A DNA stretch of 48,309 bases, from contig JAJDBT010000009.1 in NCBI GenBank assembly GCA_029261215.1, positions 1 through 48,309 on the forward strand. The letters are read 5' to 3'. Source of the stretch: Nitrospirota bacterium (lineage in GTDB: Bacteria > Nitrospirota > Nitrospiria > SBBL01 > JAADHI01). Both the position numbers and the translations under genes were made by a program. The notes beneath the pieces are model-generated. The model was given only the letters and a program-made list of their open reading frames with translations. It was not told where the DNA came from and searched no databases. Positions 9,439-18,259 of the stretch are shown here, one piece after another (position 1 is the stretch's first letter; each line of letters begins with the position of its first letter).

Positions 9439-9681
9439 AACGGAAGTCCGTAGCTTTTATTGCAGTATGCTTCAGTCTGAGGCGCATATTTCGCCATGTC
9501 TAAACGAAGAATTGATCATACTATTTTTTCAGGATAAAAAGAACCACTGATTCCCGAGAAGTGATGACATGTGACGAGCATACATTTTTTGCAACACGGG
9601 TGTTTTATCCAGCGTTAAGTGATATTATGAAACCGAAGATATCGCCTTTTTAAATTGAGACGTTGAAAGTCGAACATAAAA

Positions 9682-9951
9682 ATGCTGACAAAATCGGATC
9701 ACCTCAAAATTCAGGAAATTTCTCGAAAGTATCATATCAAAAAGGTGCTTCTGTTCGGCTCCAGTCTGGAGCCTGAGAAAGAAAGCCGCGACATTGATAT
9801 CGCCGTAGAGGGCATCGCCCCAGAAGACTTTTATTCATACTGTGGTGAACTCCTCTTGACCTTATCAAAACCCGTTGATGTGATTGACCTTTCAATCTCG
9901 TCAAAATTTACCGATTTAGTCAAAAAGGAAGGCATGCCGTTCTATGGTTGA
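9682..9951 (+). CDS. mntA: MntA-like minimal nucleotidyltransferase (antitoxin)
   Basis: An 89-residue protein with the nucleotidyltransferase fold. GSS at residues 26-28 stands for the GSxARG motif, DID at 37-39 supplies two metal-binding aspartates, and VDVID at 65-69 a third acidic site. In characterised MNT/HEPN pairs the nucleotidyltransferase adds AMP to a tyrosine of the HEPN toxin and so blocks its RNase activity. The motif is slightly degenerate (no Arg-Gly after GS) but the aspartates are present. Its stop codon overlaps the start of the HEPN gene by 8 bases, as expected for translational coupling. Confidence 0.8.
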   Translation: MLTKSDHLKIQEISRKYHIKKVLLFGSSLEPEKESRDIDIAVEGIAPEDFYSYCGELLLTLSKPVDVIDLSISSKFTDLVKKEGMPFYG

Positions 9952-10360
9952 TTACCGGCAGCGCATTGATGCCGAATATGAAGCGATCGAAAAAGTACTT
10001 GCTGGATTGCCCAGAAAAAAAACCCTGCCTCATCTTTCTCAATTAGAACTCGCCGGAGTAGCGGCCTTTCTCCACAATTTTTACAATGGTATCGAAAATA
10101 TTTTAAAACAGCTTTCTTTATCAAAAAACATGAACATCCCACAAGGCGCGACTTGGCATCGCGATTTATTGCTCAATGCCGTCTCTCAAAAATTGATCAG
10201 TGAATCGATTGCCGAAGACCTGAAGCCGTTTTTAGCCTTCAGGCATTTTTTTAGCCACGCCTATGCCCTGGATTTAGATACAGATAAGATCGCGCCGCTG
10301 GTGGAAGCCGCCCCAACCTGTTTCATAACATTCAAAAACAAAGTGGACCAATACATCTGA
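9944..10360 (+). CDS. hepT: HepT-like HEPN ribonuclease toxin
   Basis: A 138-residue alpha-helical protein. The motif R100-HFFS-H105-A-Y107 matches the Rx4HxY active site of HepT toxins, where Arg and His form the RNase centre and the Tyr is the AMP acceptor for MntA. The segment TWHRDLL near residue 70 is typical of a HepT-like subgroup. It starts inside mntA, consistent with a two-gene toxin-antitoxin operon. No separate promoter is evident. RNase activity and neutralisation by AMP transfer are known for homologues, not shown here. Confidence 0.8.
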   Translation: MVDYRQRIDAEYEAIEKVLAGLPRKKTLPHLSQLELAGVAAFLHNFYNGIENILKQLSLSKNMNIPQGATWHRDLLLNAVSQKLISESIAEDLKPFLAFRHFFSHAYALDLDTDKIAPLVEAAPTCFITFKNKVDQYI

Positions 10361-10379
10361 TTTCGTCTGAAAGACCACA

Positions 10380-11864
10380 TTGACCGTACAACCCAAACTC
10401 CTTAAACAAAAGATGTTTTGGATCGGGATTCTTTATTTTGCAGAAGGGTTTCCGCTCGGCATTTTTTATGACCTTTTCCCTGTGCATTTCAGGCAGCAGG
10501 GCGTCGCGCTTTGGAAAATCGGATTTATGTCGCTTTTGGGGCTTTCGTGGACTTTGAAATTTCTTTGGGCTCCGGCCATTGATCACTACCGGCATCATCG
10601 GCGCTGGATGTTTGCCGTCGATGTCTTGATGGGCATGGTTATTCTCGTCTTCGCAATCAAGTCAGGTTTTGGCCCCTGGGTGTGGGTGGCCATCGGAGCG
10701 TTTACGCTGCTTTCCGCGACAAACGACATTGCCATTGACGGCTACACGATTGAACTGTTGCAAAAAGGAGAATTGGGTCTGGCCAACGGGCTTCGCATCG
10801 GCTTTTATCGGGTCGGCATGCTGGCTTCCGGCTTTGTATTAATTTTGAGTGACTATATTGGCTGGTCCGGGGCCTATCTTTGTGCGGCAATCATTCTCTG
10901 TCTGCTGGGCACGGCCTGCCTCCGCGCGCCCAGGGAACACGTGATTCAAAAACAAGACGCCATCGCCTTCACAAAGGAAATGCGGACCATCTTCCTTCAC
11001 CCCTGGGCTCTTGCCACCGTGCTGCTCTTTTTATTGGGTACGCTCTGGCTGATCAATCAAGCGACGGAATGGTCAAAAACAACGACTGCCTTTTGGCCCT
11101 CGGCTTTCGGGGTCGCCGCCTTGCTCTTGGTCTTGAGTGTCTCGGCCAAGACTGCTTTTAAAAAAGATGAACAACCGGAAACACCCGGCAGCATCACACA
11201 AGGACCGATGTTCGGCACTTTAATGGATATGGTGCGTCGGCCTTATTTCGCGCCAGTCATTGTATTCATCCTGATTTTCAAACTGGCCGACAGTTCGATG
11301 GGCTTTATGATTAAACCCTTTTGGGTCGATGCCGGATTCACCGCGACAGAAATCGGTCTGGTTTCGGTCAATATCGGACTCGTGCTTTCCATACTGGGCG
11401 GTATCCTCGGCGGATGGATTACAGACCGCACCTCCATTTTTAAAGCCCTTTGGCTTTTGGGTCTTTTTCAGGCCATTTCAAACCTGGGCTACGCCTTCGC
11501 AGCCTTTGTGATGCCGACGGGGGAGGCAGTCACGATGATTCCCTTTGCACACAAACTGATGATTTATTCGGCCAGCGCGATCGAGTCCTTCACTGGAGGT
11601 CTGGGGACGGCGGCTTTTTTGGCTTTTTTAATGGCGATTGTGAACAAACGCCATTCGGCAACAGAGTACGCCCTGCTTTCATCTGTTTTTGCCCTCAGCC
11701 GCTCAGTGGCCGGATGGGCGGGGGGCTTCGGTGCGGAAACACTTGGATACGCCCCCTATTTTTTGTTGACCTTTTTTCTGGCCTTTCCCGCCTACCTGCT
11801 CTTGCCCTGGGTAAAAAAAATGATCCAATATGCGGATAATCAGGAAGACTGGGAATCGCATTAG
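10380..11864 (+). CDS. AmpG-like major facilitator superfamily permease
   Basis: A 494-residue integral membrane protein with about 12 hydrophobic segments. The opening FWIGILYFAEGFPLGIFYD and the following RQQGVALWKIGFMSLLGL are characteristic of the AmpG/PAT branch of the superfamily, whose best-known member imports anhydromuropeptides for cell-wall recycling. The loop near residues 255-280 is charged. Substrate identity is inferred and could differ. The start is taken as TTG 10380; ATG 10413 is an alternative in the same frame. It begins 20 bases after hepT but is probably an unrelated housekeeping gene. Confidence 0.8.
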   Translation: MTVQPKLLKQKMFWIGILYFAEGFPLGIFYDLFPVHFRQQGVALWKIGFMSLLGLSWTLKFLWAPAIDHYRHHRRWMFAVDVLMGMVILVFAIKSGFGPWVWVAIGAFTLLSATNDIAIDGYTIELLQKGELGLANGLRIGFYRVGMLASGFVLILSDYIGWSGAYLCAAIILCLLGTACLRAPREHVIQKQDAIAFTKEMRTIFLHPWALATVLLFLLGTLWLINQATEWSKTTTAFWPSAFGVAALLLVLSVSAKTAFKKDEQPETPGSITQGPMFGTLMDMVRRPYFAPVIVFILIFKLADSSMGFMIKPFWVDAGFTATEIGLVSVNIGLVLSILGGILGGWITDRTSIFKALWLLGLFQAISNLGYAFAAFVMPTGEAVTMIPFAHKLMIYSASAIESFTGGLGTAAFLAFLMAIVNKRHSATEYALLSSVFALSRSVAGWAGGFGAETLGYAPYFLLTFFLAFPAYLLLPWVKKMIQYADNQEDWESH

Positions 11865-11888
11865 CTGCTGACAATGCGACGCTATTTG

Positions 11889-11917
11889 TTGACCTTAGAA
11901 TTTCTGTATGGTAGAAA
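11889..11917 (+). promoter_or_regulatory. Sigma-70-like promoter of guaB-guaA
   Basis: TTGACC (11889-11894), a 17-base spacer and TAGAAA (11912-11917) lie 33 bases before the guaB start. The predicted transcription start near 11924 leaves a leader of about 26 bases. Confidence 0.65.
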
Positions 11918-11943
11918 TGGCGTTATTCTTTTTTTGTGATTGA

Positions 11944-13419
<1,476 letters not shown>

Positions 13420-13460
13420 CCGAACCGTGCTTTCCCTAGCATTCACACACAAAAGGTTCG

Positions 13461-15005
13461 ATGCAAACTGCTACTGAAAAAATACTTATTCTCGATTTTG
13501 GCTCCCAATATACCCAACTGATTGCACGACGTGTGCGCGAGAGCAAGGTCTATTCCGAGATTGTCCCCTTCCATCTCTCGCTTGAAGAGATCAGGAAACA
13601 CCGGCCGACAGCACTCATTTTATCCGGTGGGCCGTCTTCTGTTTTCAATAAAAATGCGCCCTTATGCGACCCCGGTGTCTTTGATTTAGGACTGCCGGTT
13701 TTAGGCATTTGTTATGGTATGCAGCTGATGACCCATGTCCTCGGAGGGGTCGTCGCAAAGTCACAAAAACGGGAATATGGCCGGGCCGATTTAACCCTGG
13801 ATCATCGTTCGCCTCTATTTAAAGACTTGCCCAAAGAAGTTCCCGTTTGGATGAGCCACGGAGATCGCATCGAAAAAATTCCGGCCGGATTTCGCGCCAT
13901 CGCAAAAACAGGGAACTCCCCCACAGCCGCAATCCAAGATCCGAAACGCCATTTTTATGCCTTGCAATTTCACCCCGAAGTCGTGCACACGCCCAACGGT
14001 CTGAAGGTGCTTCAGAATTTTCTCTATTCGATTTGCGACTGCAAACCGGCTTGGGACATGGGGTCTTTTGTCCATTTGGCAGAAGAAGAAATCGCTCAGA
14101 CGATCGGAAAAGACAAGGCCCTTTGCGCTTTGAGCGGCGGGGTCGATTCGTCCGTCGCCGCCGTGCTTGTACAGCGGGTGATCGGCAAACGGTTGACCTG
14201 TATTTTTGTGGATAATGGCCTGCTGCGGAAAAATGAAGCGCAAACAGTCATGAGTACCTTTAAAAAACAGCTCAAGCTCAATATTAAAAAAATCGACGCA
14301 TCAGATCTCTTTTTAGGCAAACTGGCCCTTACCATCCAGCCTGAAAAAAAACGGAAAATTATCGGACGCACATTTATAAGCGTTTTTGATGAAGCGGCCA
14401 AAAATGTGGGCAAGGTCAATTTTCTGGTTCAAGGCACACTCTACCCGGATGTCATCGAAAGCGTCTCGGTCAATGGACCTTCCGCAACCATCAAAACGCA
14501 TCACAATGTGGGCGGACTGCCTAAACGCATGCGCATGAAAGTCGTCGAGCCGCTCCGAACCCTCTTTAAGGATGAAGTTCGGCGGCTGGGGATCGAACTC
14601 GGCATTCCGGCTGAACTGCTCTACCGGCATCCTTTTCCCGGGCCAGGTTTAGCTGTGCGTGTCGTGGGCAAAGTCACGCCGGACAGATTAGATCGACTGC
14701 GCGAAGCCGATGCGATTTTTGATGAAGAAATTCGTGCCGCAAATCTCTATGATGCAATCTGGCAAGCCTTCGCCGTCTATCTTCCCATTCAGTCCGTTGG
14801 CGTGATGGGAGACGAGCGGACCTATGAAAATGCCATTGCCCTTCGGGCCGTCACCAGTCAAGACGGCATGACCGCCGACTGGTACGAATTTCCGCACGAT
14901 GTGCTGAAGCTCATTTCCAACCGGATCATCAACGAAGTCAAAGGCATCAACCGCGTTGTTTATGACGTGTCGTCCAAACCCCCCAGTACGATTGAGTGGG
15001 AGTAG
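13461..15005 (+). CDS. guaA: GMP synthase (glutamine-hydrolysing)
   Basis: A 514-residue cytoplasmic enzyme that converts XMP to GMP using ATP and glutamine. The N-terminal class I amidotransferase domain shows GICYGMQLM near residue 82 (nucleophile Cys) and FHPEVVHT near residue 173 (His and Glu of the triad). The ATP-pyrophosphatase loop ALSGGVDSS is near residue 223, and the C-terminal dimerisation domain includes [12 protein letters not shown] and the terminal KPPSTIEWE. It is the second gene of the guaBA operon. The 292 bases that follow hold no gene but contain the regulatory region of the next operon. Confidence 0.98.
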   Translation: MQTATEKILILDFGSQYTQLIARRVRESKVYSEIVPFHLSLEEIRKHRPTALILSGGPSSVFNKNAPLCDPGVFDLGLPVLGICYGMQLMTHVLGGVVAKSQKREYGRADLTLDHRSPLFKDLPKEVPVWMSHGDRIEKIPAGFRAIAKTGNSPTAAIQDPKRHFYALQFHPEVVHTPNGLKVLQNFLYSICDCKPAWDMGSFVHLAEEEIAQTIGKDKALCALSGGVDSSVAAVLVQRVIGKRLTCIFVDNGLLRKNEAQTVMSTFKKQLKLNIKKIDASDLFLGKLALTIQPEKKRKIIGRTFISVFDEAAKNVGKVNFLVQGTLYPDVIESVSVNGPSATIKTHHNVGGLPKRMRMKVVEPLRTLFKDEVRRLGIELGIPAELLYRHPFPGPGLAVRVVGKVTPDRLDRLREADAIFDEEIRAANLYDAIWQAFAVYLPIQSVGVMGDERTYENAIALRAVTSQDGMTADWYEFPHDVLKLISNRIINEVKGINRVVYDVSSKPPSTIEWE

Positions 15006-15080
15006 CCTAATCCCTCCTCGGCGTGGCTTTGCCCGCCTATTGTCCTGCTTGATTCACATTCAGTCTATTTCGTTCCGGTT

Positions 15081-15111
15081 TTTCTGAATTCCGAAAACTG
15101 TTTTCCAGAAA
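15081..15111. promoter_or_regulatory. Dyad upstream of the sigma-54 promoter, possible enhancer site
   Basis: TTTCTG (15081-15086) is complementary to CAGAAA (15106-15111), and between them GAAAAC (15093-15098) and GTTTTC (15100-15105) form a 13-base palindrome. It lies about 80-105 bases upstream of the sigma-54 -24 element, where activators of sigma-54 commonly bind. The function is inferred from position only. Confidence 0.35.
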
Positions 15112-15187
15112 CTAAAAAATTATCACTAATCTTCCTTATATACAGACAAAAGAGCCGTTTTAGGGCCTCCTTTTAAAAATATTATTT

Positions 15188-15203
15188 TGGCACGCCACTT
15201 GCT
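15188..15203 (+). promoter_or_regulatory. Sigma-54 (RpoN) promoter
   Basis: TGGCAC (15188-15193), five bases, then TTGCT (15199-15203) is an exact match to the sigma-54 consensus TGGCAC-N5-TTGCW, with the invariant GG and GC in the correct spacing. Transcription would start near 15215 and leave a leader of about 83 bases before the first small secreted-protein gene. Sigma-54 promoters need an AAA+ enhancer-binding protein, so the operon should be strictly inducible. No such activator gene lies in the window. Confidence 0.85.
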
Positions 15204-15233
15204 TTATGTACATTCCGTAACGCAATGACGGCG

Positions 15234-15261
15234 AATGAGAAAGCAGCGGGGCATTCTCATT
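15234..15261 (+). other. 5'-leader hairpin
   Basis: AATGAGAA (15234-15241) pairs perfectly with TTCTCATT (15254-15261) around a 12-base loop. It lies within the predicted leader and could protect the mRNA 5' end. The ribosome-binding site (AAGGAG) is outside the stem. Confidence 0.45.
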
Positions 15262-15297
15262 ACTTAAAATAAAACAAAAAAATAAGGAGAAATAACA

Positions 15298-15660
15298 ATG
15301 AAAAAAATGACAATGATTGCAGCGTTTTTAGGATTAGGATTAGTGCTTGGATCAGCTGGTATCAGCGAAGCCGGATGTTTCATCGGCTGCGGTGGCGATG
15401 ATGAATCCGTCAACATTGATGCCAGCCGGGAAGACAGTGACAATATCGGCGGAGACCAAATTGACAACATGGGACAGTTTGCAGTCGACAGCGTTGTCGC
15501 AAAAGACGTCACCATTGAATCCGGTGATACCCATGCACACATCAGCGGCGACGTCATCGGCAGCCAGGTGCAGGCCAACTCCACGGCTTTGATGCAAGGT
15601 GTGGATAAGAGCCATGACAATATCTCGACCACAACGACCACTTTTAATGTAAATCAGTAA
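15298..15660 (+). CDS. Small secreted protein A, GCxxxC N-terminus
   Basis: A 120-residue precursor. Residues 1-22 form a signal peptide ending SEA, giving a predicted mature start GCFIGCGGDDESVNID. The -3 residue is Glu, so this is not a standard lipobox, and cleavage by signal peptidase I is more likely. The mature part is acidic and rich in Asp, Ser, Asn, Gln and Thr, with alternating hydrophobic residues (DSVVAKDVTIESGD). It ends with LMQGVDKSHDN and a Thr/Asn tail, which suggests beta-strands or a fibre-forming chain. It is the first gene behind the sigma-54 promoter, with AAGGAG nine bases before the ATG. It is a close paralogue of the next gene. No known family was recognised. Confidence 0.75.
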   Translation: MKKMTMIAAFLGLGLVLGSAGISEAGCFIGCGGDDESVNIDASREDSDNIGGDQIDNMGQFAVDSVVAKDVTIESGDTHAHISGDVIGSQVQANSTALMQGVDKSHDNISTTTTTFNVNQ

Positions 15661-15678
15661 TTGGTAAAAAAATCAATT

Positions 15679-15710
15679 CCGGGAGAGGTTCAGACGATAA
15701 CCTCTCCCGG
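15679..15710 (+). other. Intercistronic hairpin 1
   Basis: CCGGGAGAGGTT (15679-15690) pairs perfectly with AACCTCTCCCGG (15699-15710) around 8 bases. No T-run follows, so it is more likely an mRNA-stabilising or processing element, or a partial terminator, between secreted proteins A and B. Confidence 0.75.
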
Positions 15711-15744
15711 CTTAAAAACCCACTTAAAATAAGGAGAAATGACA

Positions 15745-16107
15745 ATGAAAAAAATGACAATGATTGCAGCTTTTTTAGGATTGGCCATGATTCTTGGAAC
15801 AGCAGTTCAGAGTGAAGCCGGATGCCTTTTCGGCTGCGGCGGCGACGACGAATCGGTCAATATCGACACCAGCCGCAACGACAGCGATAACATCGGTGGC
15901 AATCAAACGGACAACATGGGGCAATTTGCAACAGACAGCGTGGTTGTTAAAGATGTGACCGTTGAAGCCGGTGATACACACGCCCATGTCCGCGGCGATG
16001 TGGTCGGCAGCCAAGTACAAGCCAACTCCACGGCCTTGATGCAGGGCGTTGACAAAAGTCATGACAACTTTTCTAGAACAACCACCGAGTTTAACGTGAA
16101 TCAATAG
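15745..16107 (+). CDS. Small secreted protein B, paralogue of A
   Basis: This 120-residue precursor is very similar to protein A along its whole length, including the MKKMTMIAAFLGL signal start, GCLFGCGGDDESVNID, DNIGGNQTDNMGQF, DSVVVKDVTVEAGD and LMQGVDKSHDN. Start choice: the ATG at 15739 is only two bases from the GGAG motif, while ATG 15745 has normal spacing and aligns with the start of A. The signal peptide is predicted to be removed before Gly-Cys. The two genes and their leaders (ACTTAAAATAAGGAGAAAT) look like a tandem duplication. It is probably exported with A. The function is unknown. Confidence 0.75.
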   Translation: MKKMTMIAAFLGLAMILGTAVQSEAGCLFGCGGDDESVNIDTSRNDSDNIGGNQTDNMGQFATDSVVVKDVTVEAGDTHAHVRGDVVGSQVQANSTALMQGVDKSHDNFSRTTTEFNVNQ

Positions 16108-16117
16108 TCGATACAAA

Positions 16118-16150
16118 GTGAGTGTCGGGAGGATTTCTCCCGGCACTCAC
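16118..16150 (+). other. Intercistronic hairpin 2
   Basis: Bases 16118-16131 pair with 16137-16150 in a 14-bp stem with one G-T pair and a 5-base loop. It occupies the same position after gene B as hairpin 1 does after gene A, but with a different sequence. TTTAGATT follows, which is too weak for a clear intrinsic terminator. Confidence 0.75.
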
Positions 16151-16188
16151 TTTAGATTCATTCATGCAACTTCAAGGAGACTTTGAAA

Positions 16189-16539
16189 ATGAACAAAAAA
16201 ATCTATATCGCAATTATCACAGGCATATTGTTTTTTTTGGGAAACACCCAGTCCATTAAAGCGGGATGTCTCATGTCCTGCGAGGAAGACACATCCGAAG
16301 CCTACATGGAAGACGAAGAAAAACTTCCCAATGAGGAAGCGCAAAAAGATGAGCGCACACAGCATTTTGGAAACTTAAGAGACAGCGTGGTGGTCAGCGG
16401 CGTTGAAATGAATTCGTCGAATCACGTGACCGTCGGCTCAAATTCCGGAGACATCAACACCACTTCAAGCACCATCATCATGGGCGTGAACAAAAGCCAC
16501 AGCAATACAAACAATACGAATACGACGAGTAATCGATAA
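16189..16539 (+). CDS. Small secreted protein C, divergent relative of A and B
   Basis: A 116-residue precursor starting at ATG 16189, eight bases after AAGGAGA; the in-frame TTG 16183 is too close to it. A signal peptide ends SIKA, giving the mature start GCLMSCEEDTSEA, again a GCxxxC terminus. The middle is Glu/Lys-rich and the C-terminal part keeps DSVVVSGVEMNSS, IIMGVNKSHSN and an Asn/Thr tail, matching A and B. The low-complexity tail suggests a flexible or amyloid-like end. It is the third cistron of the sigma-54 operon. The family is unknown. Confidence 0.7.
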   Translation: MNKKIYIAIITGILFFLGNTQSIKAGCLMSCEEDTSEAYMEDEEKLPNEEAQKDERTQHFGNLRDSVVVSGVEMNSSNHVTVGSNSGDINTTSSTIIMGVNKSHSNTNNTNTTSNR

Positions 16540-16589
16540 TGTTGAGCAATAAAAACGGGTCATTTGATCAGTCTGAAGGGAGAACAACC

Positions 16590-17066
16590 ATGCACATAAA
16601 AAACGCAGCGACAACCAGAATACTTCTCCTTTTTGCCTTATTCTCTGGAGGCCAAATAGGACAAAGCCTTGCGGCCCCTCCAATTCTCAGTGAAGCGGCT
16701 GTTCAAGAAACGGCAGAAGCGAAAAAAAACGAGGAAAAAGAAAAAACACCGGAAGAACTTAAAAAAGAAAAAGAAGCAAAAGCGTTTTCAAAGGAATTAC
16801 GCGGGGTGAGGCAGCGTCAGGAACGTGTTGAACAACAGATCCGAGTTCGTGCGAATATCTTTCCTTCCACTCCGCCCGACGTTGAATGCACGGCAGCGGA
16901 CCGTGCCCGCTCCCGGCTCGAAAAAGTCACCGGAGAGGGCGGGGTTGTGATTTTGGGAGATGTGGTCATCGATTCGAGCAATGACGCCAATGTGGAAAAC
17001 AACGATGGCAGCATCAATAATGAAGTAAACGTCAACATTATCAACCAAACCGAAAAACGATGTTAA
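16590..17066 (+). CDS. Secreted coiled-coil protein with Asn-rich C-terminus
   Basis: A 158-residue precursor. The start is ATG 16590, preceded by GAAGGGAG; an upstream start would add a hydrophilic extension before the signal peptide. The signal peptide ends about SLAA. Residues 30-85 are highly charged (repeated EKEK, EELKKEKEAK, QRQERVEQQ) and probably form a coiled coil. The end (GVVILGDVVIDSSNDANVEN...) alternates hydrophobic and Asn/Asp residues like proteins A-C, and a final Cys could pair with the Cys near residue 98. It lies between the small secreted proteins and the CsgG-like gene, suggesting a chaperone or minor subunit. No family was recognised. Confidence 0.7.
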   Translation: MHIKNAATTRILLLFALFSGGQIGQSLAAPPILSEAAVQETAEAKKNEEKEKTPEELKKEKEAKAFSKELRGVRQRQERVEQQIRVRANIFPSTPPDVECTAADRARSRLEKVTGEGGVVILGDVVIDSSNDANVENNDGSINNEVNVNIINQTEKRC

Positions 17067-17092
17067 AAGGATTTAAAGACGAGGAGTGTATC

Positions 17093-18154
17093 ATGGGAAA
17101 GACACAAAAAATCTATTCAGTCATCCTCTTCAGTTTACTGACTTTATGTTCAATTCACCCCGCATGGACAAGCGCCGCATCTGCCTCGGGCGGGGGGGTT
17201 AAGGTTCGCGTGGCGGTTGCCCGGTTTGGGGCAACCGACCGTTTTGCTCAGGTCTACGGCGGCTGGGATATTGGAGGCGGACTTTCAGCCCAACTCGTGA
17301 CGGAGTTAATCGACTCAGGTCAGGTGATTGTTGTAGAACGGGCCATCCTTTCCCAGATTTTACGTGAGCAGGAACTTACGGACTCCAAACTTGTAACCAA
17401 AGAAACGGCCGCACAAGTTGGACAACTGCTCGGGGTGGACTATTTAATTGTCGGTCAAGTCACCGAATTTGAACAAAAAGCAGTCGGCGGCGGCGCACGG
17501 GCGGGCTGGCTTGGCGGCATTTTTCCAAAAGCCTCGGGAGAATTCACCGCAGCGCATGTCGGCATTGATTTGAGAATTATCGATACATCCACGGGGGAAA
17601 TCTTAAGTTCCCACCGTGCGGAAGGCCGATCCTGGGAAAAAGCCCTCGCCCTGGACTTTAGTTTTCCGCTTTTTACCTTTGGCGGAGATGCTTTCCACAA
17701 AACCCCATTGGGAAAGGCGACTCGAAAAGTCATCGGCGAATCACTTCGTTTTGTTTTGGGGGCCGTTAAAGAGCGGATGGAATCCTATTCAAGCTGGCTT
17801 GGGAAAGTGATTCATGTCGAAAATCAAGTGGTCTATCTCAATGCAGGGACAGAGACCCAAGTACAAGTTGGAGATCGTCTCTCGGTTTTTTCAATCAAAA
17901 AAGTACTGACCGACCCGGAAACGAATCAGGTGATCGGTTTAATTGAAAACCCCATTGGGGAACTGGGGGTGATTTCCGCTAAAGAAAAATTCTCAAAAGC
18001 ACGTATGGTGAGCGGGACCGCGCTTCCCAAAACAGGAGATATTGTTCGTTTTGCACAGACGCATTCAAAGTTTGGCACAGGGCCGGACTTTGAAAGCAAA
18101 CAGGACATCCAAAAACTAAGCCTCAAAGGGAAAGAATACATGGTTCTTGAATAA
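17093..18154 (+). CDS. CsgG-family protein with FlgT-like C-terminal domain
   Basis: A 353-residue exported protein starting at ATG 17093 (ribosome-binding site GAGGAG). The signal peptide covers about residues 1-32. Residues 40-215 match the CsgG fold: VRVAVARFGAT, WDIGGGLSAQLVTELIDSG, IVVERAILSQILREQEL and LLGVDYLIVGQVTEF, followed by IIDTSTGEILSSHRAEG. CsgG forms the outer-membrane pore for curli subunits. The C-terminal part (GKVIHVENQVVYLNAGTETQVQVGDRL... to DIVRF) resembles the FlgT C-terminal domain. Unlike E. coli CsgG there is no clear lipobox. It is the last gene of the sigma-54 operon, so it is the best candidate export or assembly factor for proteins A-C. That role is inferred. 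Confidence 0.8.
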   Translation: MGKTQKIYSVILFSLLTLCSIHPAWTSAASASGGGVKVRVAVARFGATDRFAQVYGGWDIGGGLSAQLVTELIDSGQVIVVERAILSQILREQELTDSKLVTKETAAQVGQLLGVDYLIVGQVTEFEQKAVGGGARAGWLGGIFPKASGEFTAAHVGIDLRIIDTSTGEILSSHRAEGRSWEKALALDFSFPLFTFGGDAFHKTPLGKATRKVIGESLRFVLGAVKERMESYSSWLGKVIHVENQVVYLNAGTETQVQVGDRLSVFSIKKVLTDPETNQVIGLIENPIGELGVISAKEKFSKARMVSGTALPKTGDIVRFAQTHSKFGTGPDFESKQDIQKLSLKGKEYMVLE

Positions 18155-18174
18155 GAAGACGACCGACGAAACCC

Positions 18175-18203
18175 TTGACCCTATAGGCCGTCTGTCCTAG
18201 AAT
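18175..18203 (+). promoter_or_regulatory. Sigma-70-like promoter for the protease-kinase operon
   Basis: TTGACC (18175-18180), 17 bases, TAGAAT (18198-18203). A CCTA...TAGG element overlaps the predicted start site and could bind a regulator. It allows the genes from 18260 onward to be expressed separately from the sigma-54 unit. Confidence 0.65.
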
Positions 18204-18259
18204 GCGCCTAGTACGTTTAGGATAAGTTGACCCTTTTAGATTAAAGAAACCATAAAAAA

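Noticed and set aside
9439-9681. Possible gene between the membrane protein and mntA
   Set aside because: Only short interrupted frames are present, with no ribosome-binding site or clear structure.
15298-16539. Lipoprotein signal in small secreted proteins A-C
   Set aside because: A cysteine follows the signal peptide, but positions -3 to -1 are Glu/Lys-Ala-Gly, which is not a usable lipobox. Signal peptidase I cleavage before Gly-Cys fits better.
15298-17066. CsgA/CsgB curli subunits
   Set aside because: The regular S-x5-Q-x-G-x-x-N repeat of curlins is absent, so these are not called curli despite the CsgG-like neighbour.
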